Assembly: GCF_037975245.1 (NCBI RefSeq)
Contig: NC_092583.1
Location: forward strand, 12,815,264 to 12,879,263
Length of the DNA stretch: 64,000 nt
Direction of reading: 5' to 3'
Source: Apostichopus japonicus
Taxonomy: Eukaryota; Echinodermata; Holothuroidea; Aspidochirotida; Stichopodidae
Shown: positions 40,159 to 51,846 of the stretch, one piece after another
Position numbering within the stretch: position 1 is the stretch's first letter
Layout of the letters: each line of letters starts with the position of its first letter
Position numbers and translations under genes: made by a program
The notes under the pieces: model-generated
Database searches by the model: none
Told to the model about the DNA's origin: nothing
The model's input: only the letters and a program-made list of their open reading frames with translations

Positions 40159-40161
<3 letters not shown>
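38003..40161. other. Non-coding, no gene recognised
   Basis: An ATT/ATG-rich near-palindromic stretch (39160-39215) and a C13 run (39604). Frames up to 102 residues show no motif. Confidence 0.6.

Positions 40162-40250
<89 letters not shown>
40162..40250. repeat. (TA)n microsatellite
   Basis: About 80 bp of pure TA dinucleotides, ending in TTTATATA. Confidence 0.95.
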
Positions 40251-43161
40251 GAGGAATATAAGGTTAAAGGTAAATAGCTATACACCCTTCTCGAGAGTTT
40301 TGTATAAATACCACCAAAATATTTATGATTATACCCTAACGTGACATTAAATAGGAAATTCGGCTTTCACTCTCTGTACACTTCGTCGATAATGGAAAAG
40401 AGCAAAGTTTGTTCGCATGTTCTTTTATCGTTATATAATGGTTAAAATTTACAATTCAAGAAGGCGTAGAATGAAAACGTTTTTTTTTTGTCGTATTTGA
40501 TTGTCAAGCTTTGGTACTCTCTTTAAATTATTAGTTGGGTTTTCTGTTGTGTGTGTTTGTGTGTGTGTGTCAATTTTAGATATATTAAAGGATGCAAAGG
40601 TGTTAAAAACAATAGTGTAATCACAAAACATGTGAAAATGGACCCATTAATTGGTTTATTACGATTTTCTTTCTTATTTAATCAGAGAGTTCATCATTCA
40701 ATTTCAGGAAACAGCGAGATTTTATCAGCTTTCCACTCCTTTCCTCTTTCTTCTCCTCTTGTTTTTGTTTTTTGGGAGATGGAGAGAGTGGATTTTCATG
40801 GATTACAAAGAGTTCTAATTACAGAGCTTACATGGATCACAAAAGGAGTGGGCTCCATGATGCAGCATTCAAGAAACATTTGTGAAACAGCAGGATGCTA
40901 CGTGTATATAGGACTTTCCAATGATGAGCGTTGACGCCCACGCGGAGTCATTCGTGGGACCTATGATATACCATGCTAACATGGAAGTGTATTCCTTCAA
41001 GGCACCATATTACGCTTACGTAAAACTACACATAGGCTGTATAAATACTGCCTATTTGGAGGATACAGTCCCGAAGTGGTCAGAGGTCTATTGGGGGGGG
41101 GGGAGAAATTTGGGAGGAATACTGGATTTTTATTTTCATGATTTTAAGGCAAATATTAAAACTTCAAGAAGGGGCCCGGTGAGACCACTACCGTATAAGC
41201 AGGGTAAATTCCGATTTTCCATATTTCAACAGCGCGATTAAACTACCCCCCCCCTCCCCACCCCACACTCGCTACCTCCAGGTTGATGTTGTAACAAAAT
41301 AAAAGCATTTATTCTCTTGCAGAGCATTGACTAGTTTTGGCTCGGCCTAGTTTATTGACACAGAAACCACTTCAGTAGATGTGAAAAATGCAAACCAACA
41401 TTAACCGATACTTAGGATGAAACACTAAACGTCCATTATAGTCCATTATAGTAACCACAAACACTCAGGGAAGTAAGAAATATAGAAATATAGACATTTT
41501 GTCACTTTCAGACATAAGAGAATTACATACATGTATATAGATATATGTATATATATATAAACATATATATTAACATATACATATATAGATTTGTATTTAT
41601 ATATACATATATACAAACATATATATGACAGATCGAAAAGCAGTTCATGTGAAAGAATCAAAATGGCGACCTACTTATTTGAACACCGTAGAGTCACGTG
41701 TCACCATTAAAACTTTTAAGAAAAGGGAAATATTTCTATAGAGATGCTTCGAAGGTATGGATTTGTTCTCTCTTTTTGTTTTGGTGGGGGAGGGAGGGGG
41801 GTTCAGATTTTGTACAAAGAGAGATTATTTTTCATATCCACATATATGAAATAATCTTGTCGGTACGTCTGTCGGGTAAGTAGTCACTTTTTTAATATTT
41901 TTCCTGTTTTTTAGAGCCAAGTTTATATACTTATTGCCTGAATGTCTGTCTGATGGCTAAAGAAAGAAAATAATAAAAATAAAAAATATTAAAAAATATT
42001 TTAAAAAAAAGCAAAGAGATGCACACCATGTACCAAATCTACCGTCTCGCCTCGTTTAGTTGACGTTAACCTTGCAATTATACCATTTATTATTTATTTT
42101 AATGAATAATTAGGAAATCATATGTCATACTTCTGGTTATGAAATTTATTGAAAAATAATATGCCGCTAATTTCTTTTTCCCCCGCAGCAAGAAATGATC
42201 GGGCTTTTTTACAAATCCATTACAAATTCCTCATGAAATTCTAATGGAATAGATATTTCATGTTTAAGTAAGTCATCTCACGAAATGCTTTAAATATTTC
42301 GCTATGTTATAATATTAGTACGGTATAAAAATAGACAATTCCTAAAAGCAGCCAGTTGAATTATTCAGTGCTATTTGATATGAAAAATCCTCTCACAATT
42401 TCCCCCGTTTTTTTTTTTTTAATAAGAATTGGAATAAATGAAGTTTACAAGTCACTTGTTTTGTCGTAACCAGATGGACAAATACAGCTATAGTTAATCG
42501 ATCGGGACAAAATAAAGTCATTTAAGAGGGAGCCTGGGCACGAAAACCAAACGACTAAACTGATCCACTCTCCAACCCCCTCCCCTACCCCCACCCCTAC
42601 CCCCACCCCTTGCATCAAGACTATTGTCACCGTGTGGTCGTGGCAATCTTCCGTCAAATGTGTACCACGAGGAATCCCTTGGAAGTAGAATAGAAAGTAT
42701 TCACGATCTTAGCCTTATAGTTTTGTTACTGACTCCAATAAGAGTCCAGCGGCGAATGAAGGATGACGTCACTAGTTGTTACGATTCATACGGTTCTGCA
42801 GCGCAGTCCTTGCAAACCATCAAGGCCAGATATCGAGATTTTGGGTGGGAGGCGTACCATTAATTCAGTGCCCATGTGCTGTTAGTGGGCTACCAAGCTC
42901 GGAAAACCGTTGCCGAAAAGTTTCTATAGACGATGTGCGTATAGGATACTATACACACTAGTGTACACACTGTCTGACGTTCCACCATTCAGTATGTATA
43001 TAACGGTTGATGGCAAATGTAACCAAGCTATGGATCACATTCATAATAAACGGGGAATAAATCTATAACATATATGCTTTGCCTCGAGCTGCACGCTACG
43101 CATGCGCTAACACAATTTGGTCAACCCATTCCGTATAGCAAATGTTACCCATAAACGTACG
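40251..43161. other. Non-coding, no gene recognised
   Basis: Two consecutive plus frames (127 and 106 residues, 40551-41241) have no recognisable domain and the second crosses a G11 run. A TA/TACA-rich patch lies at about 41530-41630. Confidence 0.55.
42575..42610 (-). other. G-quadruplex-type tract on the minus strand
   Basis: CCCCCTCCCCTACCCCCACC continues with CCTACCCCCACCCC on the plus strand, giving more than four G runs of at least four on the minus strand. Confidence 0.75.
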
Positions 43162-43388
43162 TTTTGATTTGATTTGATTTAATTCACACCTAAAATAAAA
43201 AAAAAATAAAAAGACGTATGGCTTAAGGATAACACAGAAAGTCTGTTTAGACTTATTTCCACTGTGGTCCTTTGTAGATACAAAACAATAAAAACAAATT
43301 AAAGAAATTACACTAAAAACAAAAATCCTAAATCAAGACAAGACTCTAAAATTGGCTGATAAGGATAAATAATATCCTCCGACTCTTC
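43162..43388 (-). mobile_element. Probable LINE 3' UTR ending in a short (AAATC)n tail
   Basis: Downstream of the RT remnant on the minus strand the sequence is A/T-rich without frames. It ends in three to four copies of a 5-bp unit, seen on the plus strand as TTTGATTTGATTTGATTT at 43162-43179. CR1- and L2-type LINEs often end in short tandem repeats instead of poly(A), so this is the likely 3' end of a 5'-truncated insertion. No target duplication was identified. Confidence 0.45.
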
Positions 43389-43532
43389 TCAAAGTATCAA
43401 AGTAAGTCCAACAAAATAACGTCTTTTGACTCCTCCCCGTTTAAAAGCATCAAGACTATAGTATAGTGCTCTGAAGCTCCATATAGGAAGAGAATTCCAC
43501 AACTTACTGGCAGTGTAGAGAAAAGTAGACAG
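43389..43532 (-). pseudogene. Probable C-terminal remnant of a non-LTR retrotransposon reverse transcriptase ORF
   Basis: On the minus strand a 48-codon stretch reads LSTFLYTASKLWNSLP, then about ten residues, then LDAFKRG and YFVGLTLIL before TGA at 43391-43389. The core SKLWNSLP, followed about 15 residues later by a Phe-Lys motif, is the usual tail of CR1/L2-like and related LINE reverse-transcriptase ORFs. This ORF end is followed by 3' UTR and a short tandem tail on the same strand, as expected. A stop lies a few codons upstream (around 43540), so this is a decayed remnant. There is no start codon and no catalytic RT motif in the window. The family cannot be named from so little. Confidence 0.5.
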
Positions 43533-45274
43533 AACTATAAATAACTTGATCTACAAAGGTGAGTTGTAATAGAGGGTTCACTTCCGCTAGTTCCTATAAC
43601 TATATGCAACGACCTATAGACATTGTCATGTTAGTCTGGTATAGCTTGACGCAGAGTATAGTTAATTATCTTAAACATATCTTGACATTTGAAGTCAACT
43701 TTGAAAAGAATCATAATAAACTCTTTAACGCAACAGGAAGCGAAGTTTAAAAAAAGTTTGAAATGCGGAGGAAGTATAATATCACGTATACTTTCAGTTA
43801 TAAAGTAAACTTGAACAATTTATTTTGAAAACTTTTGAAGTTCATGTTTAGATCTAACAAATGAACTGCACGGTATAGAAAAAGATTTGGGGGGGGGGGG
43901 GAGGGGAGAAAGCAATAAAAAGGTTGTTACGATGTGATCATTTTTAAAGGATGACACACTTCTAGTTATACTTTTATGCTTTATACATTTTCTGTGTGTT
44001 TATTCCAGTTGCGGACAAAATTTAGCAAAAATTTAAAAACTCCAAATATTAAAACCTTATCACTGTCACACAATCCAATTGATTAAATGTGAGAAGTTGT
44101 AAATAAAATTTGATAAAATTAACACACATCGGCAAGATAACTGTTACTTTAAAAGGACCCCCCCCCCCCCCACTATTTTTAATTCTCTTCTAGCACCAAA
44201 TGAGAGGTGAGGGGAGGGGGGGGGGGTAATACCGAATAAACAGACAAAAGCCCTCAGCCTAATGTTCTTTCCATAAACATTGTCACTTCTCAGTTTAACC
44301 ATGAACTTTTCGAACAATTCCCTGCTTAAAAGTGACTACTAGTGACAAAACATTTTGCAAGTGATGCTAAACTGGTCACAAATTCTCAAACATCTTGACA
44401 CTTTTTTTTACGTAATTTTTTGACAGTTACGGAACATCGTTCTATGTGATATTGATACATTTTTGACAAGCTATGCTCTCCCCCCCCCCCCTTAATTCAT
44501 GACTTAAGCTGATGAAGGTGGCCTACACCGAGGTTAGATACCTTGAAGTTAGGATTTTTGGCTTTGTAAGTCTCTTTAAACAAAACCTCAGAGGGTAAAC
44601 AGAAACGGTGTCAAACAGACAGGACAATCGTTAAACGTGGTCGAAAGAATTTCAATCCGTTCCTCTTAACCATCTGACCATCGAAAGATGGATTTACGAG
44701 AGAAGGATTCGGACGGTTGGAATAAAGGGGAATATAAATGAGAAAGATGCTGTCCTGTTTAAATCTAAGATCTAATATCTATCTATGTGACGCCATCTAG
44801 GTAAATATACATGGTAAAGAACTCATTCGTGAAGGCCATGTAAGATTTACAACCAAGGAGAGCATTAGGCATTAAGGTAGGGGAACAAATTGGGATGTAT
44901 ATGAGGCCAAATAGGATCAGAAGATGCGTTAAAGCTGAACCCTTTGAAAAATGGAAGCAATCGGAAATGCTTAATGCGAATACATCGTGACAAAGAATGT
45001 TTATGGAACGTGCGGACGATTGGACATACATAATGTTTTATAATATTTTAGAACGCCCGACACTTTTTTTGGTCAAGGTTGTATCATGTTTTTTTTACGA
45101 TGCGCATAATAGTCATATATAAATTAACAGAAAACGTTCTTTTTTATATCAGTTTCGAGGCCGGTAAAAGGAAGGAAATCCAATTGATAGAACTTCATTC
45201 ATATCACGGTATGAATAGTATTTATGGTATAGGATTGTAGGCCTATGTGTTACGGTTCGAAATTTGTTTAATAT
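43533..45274. other. Non-coding, no gene recognised
   Basis: G13 (43889), the C14/G11 pair and C12 (44480). Nothing coding seen upstream of the LINE remnant on its strand. Confidence 0.55.
44158..44226. repeat. C14 and G11 runs facing each other
   Basis: C14 at 44158-44171 and G11 at 44216-44226 could pair across a loop of about 44 bases. Confidence 0.85.
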
Positions 45275-45400
45275 ATATATATAAATATATACGGTATATA
45301 TATATATTTACATACATATACATACATACATACACATATTTATGTATATATATACATATATACAAATACAGATATACATACATACATATATATATATATA
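45275..45400. repeat. TA/TACA-rich simple repeat
   Basis: Mixed (TA)n and (TACA)n stretches with the short palindrome-like TATATATACGGTATATATAT. A second TA/TG stretch lies at about 45770-45890. Confidence 0.8.
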
Positions 45401-45425
45401 TGTAGAAAGTAAAATAACGACTGAA

Positions 45426-45488
45426 AACTGCATTTAATTATAAACGACTGCAGTTTATAATTAAACTGCATTTAATTATAAACGACTG
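45426..45488. repeat. 25-bp direct repeats around a palindrome
   Basis: AACTGCATTTAATTATAAAC followed by GACTG occurs at 45426-45450 and again at 45464-45488. The 13 bp between them is the reverse complement of the end of the unit, so 45435-45463 also forms an imperfect palindrome (TAATTATAAAC / GTTTATAATTA). Confidence 0.85.
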
Positions 45489-45817
45489 GGTTAAAGGCAA
45501 CTAGCTAATTTGACTAATTATTTTAAAAGCTTGCCAACTATTTATACCCAAGTCACAATGTGCAATGAACTATGTAAAAGTCTTGCCTCTGTAAACTGAG
45601 GCAAGGACTTCATTGTAGACCACGAGAGGATACGGATATACATTTTGTTAAAGTAACTCACGGACTGTGTCGTCTTTATTATATTATTTCGTTTACTTTA
45701 TAGTTTTTCCAAGTGTGACTGCCAGTGGCAGGTCCCCGATATTAACTTTAATTTAACTCCGGCCAGCGTCTACATATATATAGATATACATACAAATACA
45801 CACACTTACATATATAA

Positions 45818-45854
<37 letters not shown>

Positions 45855-45889
45855 CGTGTGGGTGCGTATGTATATGTACTTATGTATGT

Positions 45890-47215
45890 ACGTATTTGGT
45901 CATCCTCTATGATATTATCGTTCCTCGTCTTGTATACTACAGCATGAGGAATGGAATCCTAAAGCATTCCATTTTACCTTGGTTTTTTTTTAATTATTAT
46001 TATTTTTCAGTAGTAATTTAAAACCAATCAATGTTTTTCGATGGTTTAGAATTACGGCGTTAGCGTTCATCTAAAGCGATCAAATCCGCATATTCATGTT
46101 ACACCGAACGTATATATAATAAGCCAACACTATAATCACGAAGGCAAAACTAATTCTCGTCACGGTGACAGCAAAATTGAAATTAGACGCGTTGTTTCAT
46201 TAAAAGACACGATTAAATCTGTCCATTCATTCATTAGCAATTCGAGACTTTCCGCTCTGACGCTCAACGAAAAGAAACTCCTAGTAATTTTTTAATAAGC
46301 CCCGACTTTGAAAGGTATTATTTTATCATTTAATTCGTCGGGGTTGGATGAAACTACAGATTATCTAGAGAGTGCATCGGTTTATTTGACCAGATCCCTT
46401 GGTAACATTCCACCACTATTTTTGTTAATTGTTGGTATCTCTCATTTCCATTTCTCTTGTATTAATTTGGTAGGAAGAGTCAAACGTTTCTGTTACCGAT
46501 AAACTTGAGGGTCACCGAGTGGTCAGACTTCTCACAAACATGGACAGGGGGGAGGGGGGGGGGGTTAGTTATAAAATTAATTGTGAGTTCAATTTTTTTG
46601 AACCAACTATTGGAAGATTTGAGGTAAGTAATATGAAGGGATATTCTGATTTGCTTAACATTGTTGACAACTTGCTAGAAATTTTCCGGCTGCATTTTGA
46701 AGAACCTAATCCTCATAGCATTTTGTATGAATAAGATATGAAATTTACACATTGGAAACCGATTTTTCTTGACGCAGCTATGACAACAGCAAAGTTGATT
46801 TTTATTATACTATAACTTCTATACAGACTTAAGTGATTCATCTACAGAGGAAAATGTTTTTTTCAAGAGTTGCAATTTGAATGAGAATCTAACTACAGTG
46901 AAGATTGACAGCCAAGTAAACACTCCAAATGTATCACACTTTCAAGGATAAATCAACAAGAAGATTATAATATGATAACAAATCTTGTTGGAGAACATTT
47001 TGCCCTGATGACATTCCAGACCGCCTGCTGAGATCCACTTCTCAGAGTAACGGAAGGGTTTTGCCACTCAAAACTAGATTATATTCAATGAATTTCAGCC
47101 ATTTATCGATCCAGTCAGGGACATTACACTGGGATTTGGTTTTCTACTAACATCACTGAATGTATTTCCTCTATGAGATCAACGTTATATTGTCGGCCAC
47201 TGGAAAATTGTTCTT
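45890..47215. other. Non-coding, no gene recognised
   Basis: G11 run at 46554. Short frames on either side of it show no motif. Confidence 0.6.
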
Positions 47216-47223
47216 ACAATAAT
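47216..47223. repeat. Target-site duplication, left (ACAATAAT)
   Basis: An 8-bp direct repeat identical to 47862-47869, abutting the left terminal inverted repeat. Confidence 0.8.
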
Positions 47224-47861
47224 CAAGGGCGGCGGAAGCACTTTTAATCTGGGGGGGGGGGGGGGCACCGACATCAAAGGGCACTTTGCAGAAATTCGAT
47301 TGGACTGATGCAGCCTTATATTTAGTACCCTTTATCACTCTTATTGTATTATCTTATTTGCGTATACACATCACTCCATCAACGCCCCCCCCCCCCCTCA
47401 AGGAAAATATGCATACTAGCACTGCAATATCCAATGTGCAAATTGGGAAACAAGGAACAAGTTCCTTTTGAGACAAAATGAGGTGAAATCATGCTAGTTG
47501 CTAATGTAGGAATCTTCCGAATTAGAGTTTATTTCTTGTCAATATCTTAACAAATTTTTCCATTCGAAATAGCTATGAGTTTGACCCACAGAAATTCATT
47601 AAAAGTCAGGGGCGTAGCCAGGATTTGCAAAGTTGTATGCACGACTATCTGAGCGGAGCGCGCGGAGCGCGCGGAGCGTACAAGAAAATTTTTGGTTTTA
47701 CAAACCCCTCAGATGGCTGGAAACGGCCCTCCCCGAGTGTTCATTCTGGTTCCCTGGCCTCTTGCTAACTTGAGACACCTCAATTTTTATGTAGAAAAAG
47801 GGCACATTTTTAACCTGAGGAAAAGTGGGGGGCACGTGCCCCCCCGGTTCCGCCGCCCTTG
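47224..47861. mobile_element. Second hAT-type non-autonomous element, apparently composite
   Basis: A 638-bp element with perfect 14-bp terminal inverted repeats, CAAGGGCGGCGGAA and TTCCGCCGCCCTTG. The 8-bp direct repeat ACAATAAT flanks it at 47216-47223 and 47862-47869. Near the ends lie a G15 run (47251-47265), a C13 run (47385-47397) and an 18-bp palindrome centred on CACGTG (47827-47844). At about 47607 an internal CAGGGGCGTAGCCAGG resembles the left end of another hAT family, but I found no matching right end. It is followed by a 10-bp tandem GCGCGCGGAG-type motif (47652-47680). No transposase is present. The element may be a non-autonomous one into which part of another element was copied. 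Confidence 0.8.
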
Positions 47862-47869
47862 ACAATAAT
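47862..47869. repeat. Target-site duplication, right (ACAATAAT)
   Basis: Partner of 47216-47223, directly after the right terminus GCCGCCCTTG. Confidence 0.8.
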
Positions 47870-49353
47870 TGGCATCAGGAAACCATATAACTCTTCAAGT
47901 CGCTATTCAAGATTACAACATTCGTGTAAATTTCCCACCCCCCTCCCACCCCACCTCAACCCCACCCCACCACCCAAAAATTTAGAAGGATCTCACGTTT
48001 CGAATCTAACGAAATCATCTTCAGAGGAGGCAGCTGGCCATTAGTAGGGTCATGCTGGAATTAAAATGCCAGATATTTTTATTCCTCTAGCACGGCTCAA
48101 AGGGATATTCCGGTGGCAGATTAATGCGGCACTGATGTAGAAAAGAAATATATTCCACACTGAAACCCCTATCTCAATATCTCGTCCCTTACTACTCAAG
48201 ATACGGTAATCGAAGGGCACTTATTTCGACAGGAGGTTAAACCCTCGATTCTTCCCTGGAGTAAGATCACAGTGGGTAGTCCGTGATGTCATAATTGTTC
48301 TTAAGAACCTTTACGTGTCTATTATAATCTCCCTTGTTGATTTGTCCTTGAAAACGTGATACATTTGGCGGAACGGTTGTTTAGCCGTAAACGTGCAGTC
48401 TCTGTATGTTTGAATTGTCATCAAAATGAAACTGTATTGTAGAAATCTTAGTTTTTCCTCTGCTAAATAAAAAATTAAAAAAAACACTTCTTCAACTCAA
48501 ATGCCGTGATGACGTCACTGATTCTGCTGTTGCCAGATGCATTTACAAAATACCATGGCAACCAAATTTTTAAAAATTCGTATCTTCACCATACTACATG
48601 TAATCAAGATGCGATTTTTGCAACTTTATAGCTGCGGATAATTTCCAGCATTTTATGGTCAGTCAACGACTGCTACCGGTCCATCTGTTAAAACAGCTTT
48701 CTGAGTTTAGAAACTTATCGATGTTATTTCACAAAATTATCTTCCAAATATTGATCAAACCTGCTTAAATCACATTTTTGGTTCCTGGTTAGATGGTTTA
48801 GTGTATCAACTTGAAATTATTTTCATACTAAAGAGAATAGGTAATATATAAGTTGAGCACAAACTATAATGTTATAGATTCTCGTGAGAGATCGTATACT
48901 CGCCTACACATACAATATGAGTTGAAATCAGCGTACACATATATGATATCGCACGTAGGCCTGTATCTTTGAAGATCTTTAAAGGCCATTAACATTAGCT
49001 TTGCGGATAAATCTTGCTCAGTACATTAAAAATAATAAGAATCAACTTTGAAAAATAAATGGATTTCTGCATTCATGCATAACGTTAAAACAAGAGATTA
49101 ATAAGTAACATTATTTCAATCATACGGCGTACTCAAGTGAGGGAATGGCGTATTTGTTAACAACAATACTGATCACCTTTCAGATAATGGAATTTCCCGT
49201 TCTTTCAAATAACGTTCAAGAAGAAGAAAAAAAAAATCTACGAGTTTCCTCAAAACATTCACAATCAAATCATACCGCAGGAAGCAATGTAACAGGTATC
49301 ATCTAACTTCGATCATGATATAGTATAAGCCTTTTCGTAGGTTCTGGTATACA
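47870..49353. other. Non-coding, no gene recognised
   Basis: A C-rich patch at 47935-47975; otherwise unremarkable AT-rich DNA. Confidence 0.6.
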
Positions 49354-49912
49354 ACAGCACAATGTAGCATTATAATGCAGCATCACAGTGCAGCATCAAA
49401 GTGTAGAATCTCAATGCAGCATCACAGTGCATCACCAGAACGCAGCATCTCAATTCAGCAACACAATGTAGCATCACCATGCATGCATCAACGTGTAGAA
49501 TCATAATGCAGCATCGCAGTGCAGCAACACAATGCAGCACCACAATACAACATTAGAATGGAGCACCACAATACAGCATCACAGTGTAGAATCATGCAGC
49601 ATCACAGTGCATCATCAGAACGCAGCATCTCAATTCAGCAACACAATGTAGCATCACGATGCAGCATCAACGTGTAGAATCATAATGCAGCATCGCAGTG
49701 CAGCAACACAATGCAGCACCACAATACAACATTAGAATGGAGCACCACAATACAGCATCACAGTGTAGAATCATGCAGCATCACAGTGCATCATCAGAAC
49801 GCAGCATCTCAATTCAGCAACACAATGTAGCATCACGATGCAGCATCAACGTGTAGAATCCTAATGCAGCATCGCAGTGCAGCAACACAATGCAGCACCA
49901 CAATACAACATA
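49354..49912. repeat. Higher-order tandem repeat of CAGCATCACAGTG-like units (about 180 bp period)
   Basis: Degenerate 11-13 bp units such as GCAGCATCACAGT and GCAACACAATGCA fill about 560 bp. They are organised into longer copies: CGCAGCATCT recurs at 49441, 49621 and 49800 (spacings 180 and 179), and the sequence between is nearly identical. The region is a minisatellite with two nested periods. There is no coding frame. Confidence 0.9.
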
Positions 49913-50637
49913 TGATTATATTTTATCATTAATTAAGTCCCTTGATTTCCTTTACACCTGTTACCCGCGACCTACAAGTTGTTGCATATCGAATATTTAT
50001 CACATCTGTACACCTATAGCAGAGAAAATTCCATACACATCATGAGCTGATATTCAAACCTTAATCACTTCATGATTCCCATCGGGAAACCAAAATTTAA
50101 ATTCTAATGAGCACACGGTAGAATTAGGGATAGAGGGAGAATCAAAGGGAGAGAATAAACACACGGAGAGGGAAAAAAACCTTTACGCGTCGTCAACTTT
50201 GGTAATAGAAACCATCACAACTAATCCAATGTTAATGCTCATCTTGTACTTTCAAATAATGAAATCGTATACTTACTAAATAATTCGGTACCACGTGAGC
50301 GAATGAAAATCTTATGTCAAATAATGCAATGATTGCATGCATTTGAGTCGAAAGAACTTTGCTTTTGATCGTGCGTGTGTATATGCGTGTGTGTTGGATT
50401 CGCGCGCGTGGGTGTGCGTGTACGCGTGTGCCAGTAATGCGTGCATAGTTTGCATCATGAAGATCGTATAATACTTTATTATTATTGTTATTATTATTAT
50501 TATAATTATTGTGCATCTACACTTGATGTTAAAGACAACGTGTTAACATCGGCAAACCATATGGCGAGGAAGGGTTGGGGTGGAGAAGGGGTGCGAAAAG
50601 GTGGGGTGAGGTTTAAGAACGGTGTGAGTTTGAGATG

Positions 50638-51080
50638 AATGTGAACACTGTTTCCCCTCACAGAGACATTTAATCGTCTTGAAGGAATACTAATTCCCCT
50701 CACGCACTGATACATTTAATCGTGTAGTATGAACAGTGATTCCCCTCACGGAGACATTGGATTGTGTTGTGTAATATGAACACTGTTTCATATAATTGAG
50801 AGACTGAATTGTCTAATAGGAACACTATTTCCCGTCATGCACTGGTACATTCAGTTATCTAATATGAACAGTGTTCCCTCATTGAGACATTAAGTTGTCT
50901 AAAATGCAAGAAAAATGTTACCATCAGTGAGACGTTGAACTGCTTAAACATGAAAACTGTTTCTGCTCACGACACTAAGACACATGCCTAATATGAACAT
51001 TTTTTCCATGAAACCTTTTCAAAGAAACTTTTGTTTTCTAATATGAACAATGTTCCCTCCACTGAGACAATTCCCTCCAG
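50638..51080. repeat. Degenerate minisatellite, unit about 42-47 bp
   Basis: Units resemble TAATATGAACACTGTTTC followed by CCTCACTGAGACATT and an AATTGTC-type end. The GAA-CA-TG anchor starts at 50643, 50685 (diverged), 50731, 50778, 50820 and 50866. Later copies decay towards 51080. No coding frame. Confidence 0.8.
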
Positions 51081-51458
51081 TGAGACAATTAACAAAATCT
51101 ACTGTTCGATGTCTAGAAACCGTCAGGAAAGTACAGCATGCTGAAATAATGAACCAGCACTGCTAACTTCTCTTAAGGTCTTAATGCTTACAAAAACCAA
51201 CATTAAAACTACAAGACTTAACGAGTCCATGACAATCCAACCAGCAACGCTACTAAACTATAAAACCATTATAAGAGGCATGCTTCTTCACTGAGGATGG
51301 GTGCATGGTCGATGTGTTAGATATACCGTGTAGGTTATATATCGGTGTGGAAATAACATTTGCACAATATGCCAACAATTCATCAAGGAAAATGAGTATG
51401 TGAATATGTGCGATTCAAAGAGAACTAAACACATTTGTGTAAAAACAGTTATTACTAA

Positions 51459-51846
51459 TATTTCTTGCCAGCCAATCCCATTCGATTGACCTTTGGTGAC
51501 TGTGTTAACTACTTCTTAGAGGCCATATACGCGTAGGCCTTGACTAGCACATCCAGTTATCTTACCCCTGAACTTACGTAGTATTATATAGTCTTGTTTC
51601 ATACTATGAGTTGCGTGAGGAACTTGAAGGAAGAACTTTTTTTATAAAAGCGAAACAAGAGCAATAGAAAAACTGGTTCACATTTTTGTACGTAAATAAA
51701 TAAAACTATAATTCATTTCTTAGTTTTATTCCATATGGAGGTCAATCGAATGAGCTAATTATCTGGGATTGGTTGGCAAGATATAGTTTTGTACGTAAAT
51801 AAATAAAACTAGAATTTAATTCTTATTTTTATTCCGTACGGAGGTC
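51459..51846. repeat. Composite repeat: inverted arms plus a 60-bp direct duplication
   Basis: TCTTGCCAGCCAATCCCA (51463-51480) and CATTCGATTGACCT (51479-51492) reappear inverted at 51764-51782 and 51739-51752. The inverted copy has one mismatch and carries about 11 extra bases between the two blocks. A 60-bp direct repeat starting TTTTGTACGTAAATAAATAA lies at 51684-51743 and 51787-51846 (several mismatches). The first direct copy ends inside the inverted arm. The layout suggests a small DNA element that has been partly duplicated. Confidence 0.7.

Noticed and set aside
40551-41241. Two neighbouring plus frames of 127 and 106 codons as a broken gene
   Set aside because: No recognised motif, and the second contains a poly-Gly stretch from a G run. 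Kept only as a region note.
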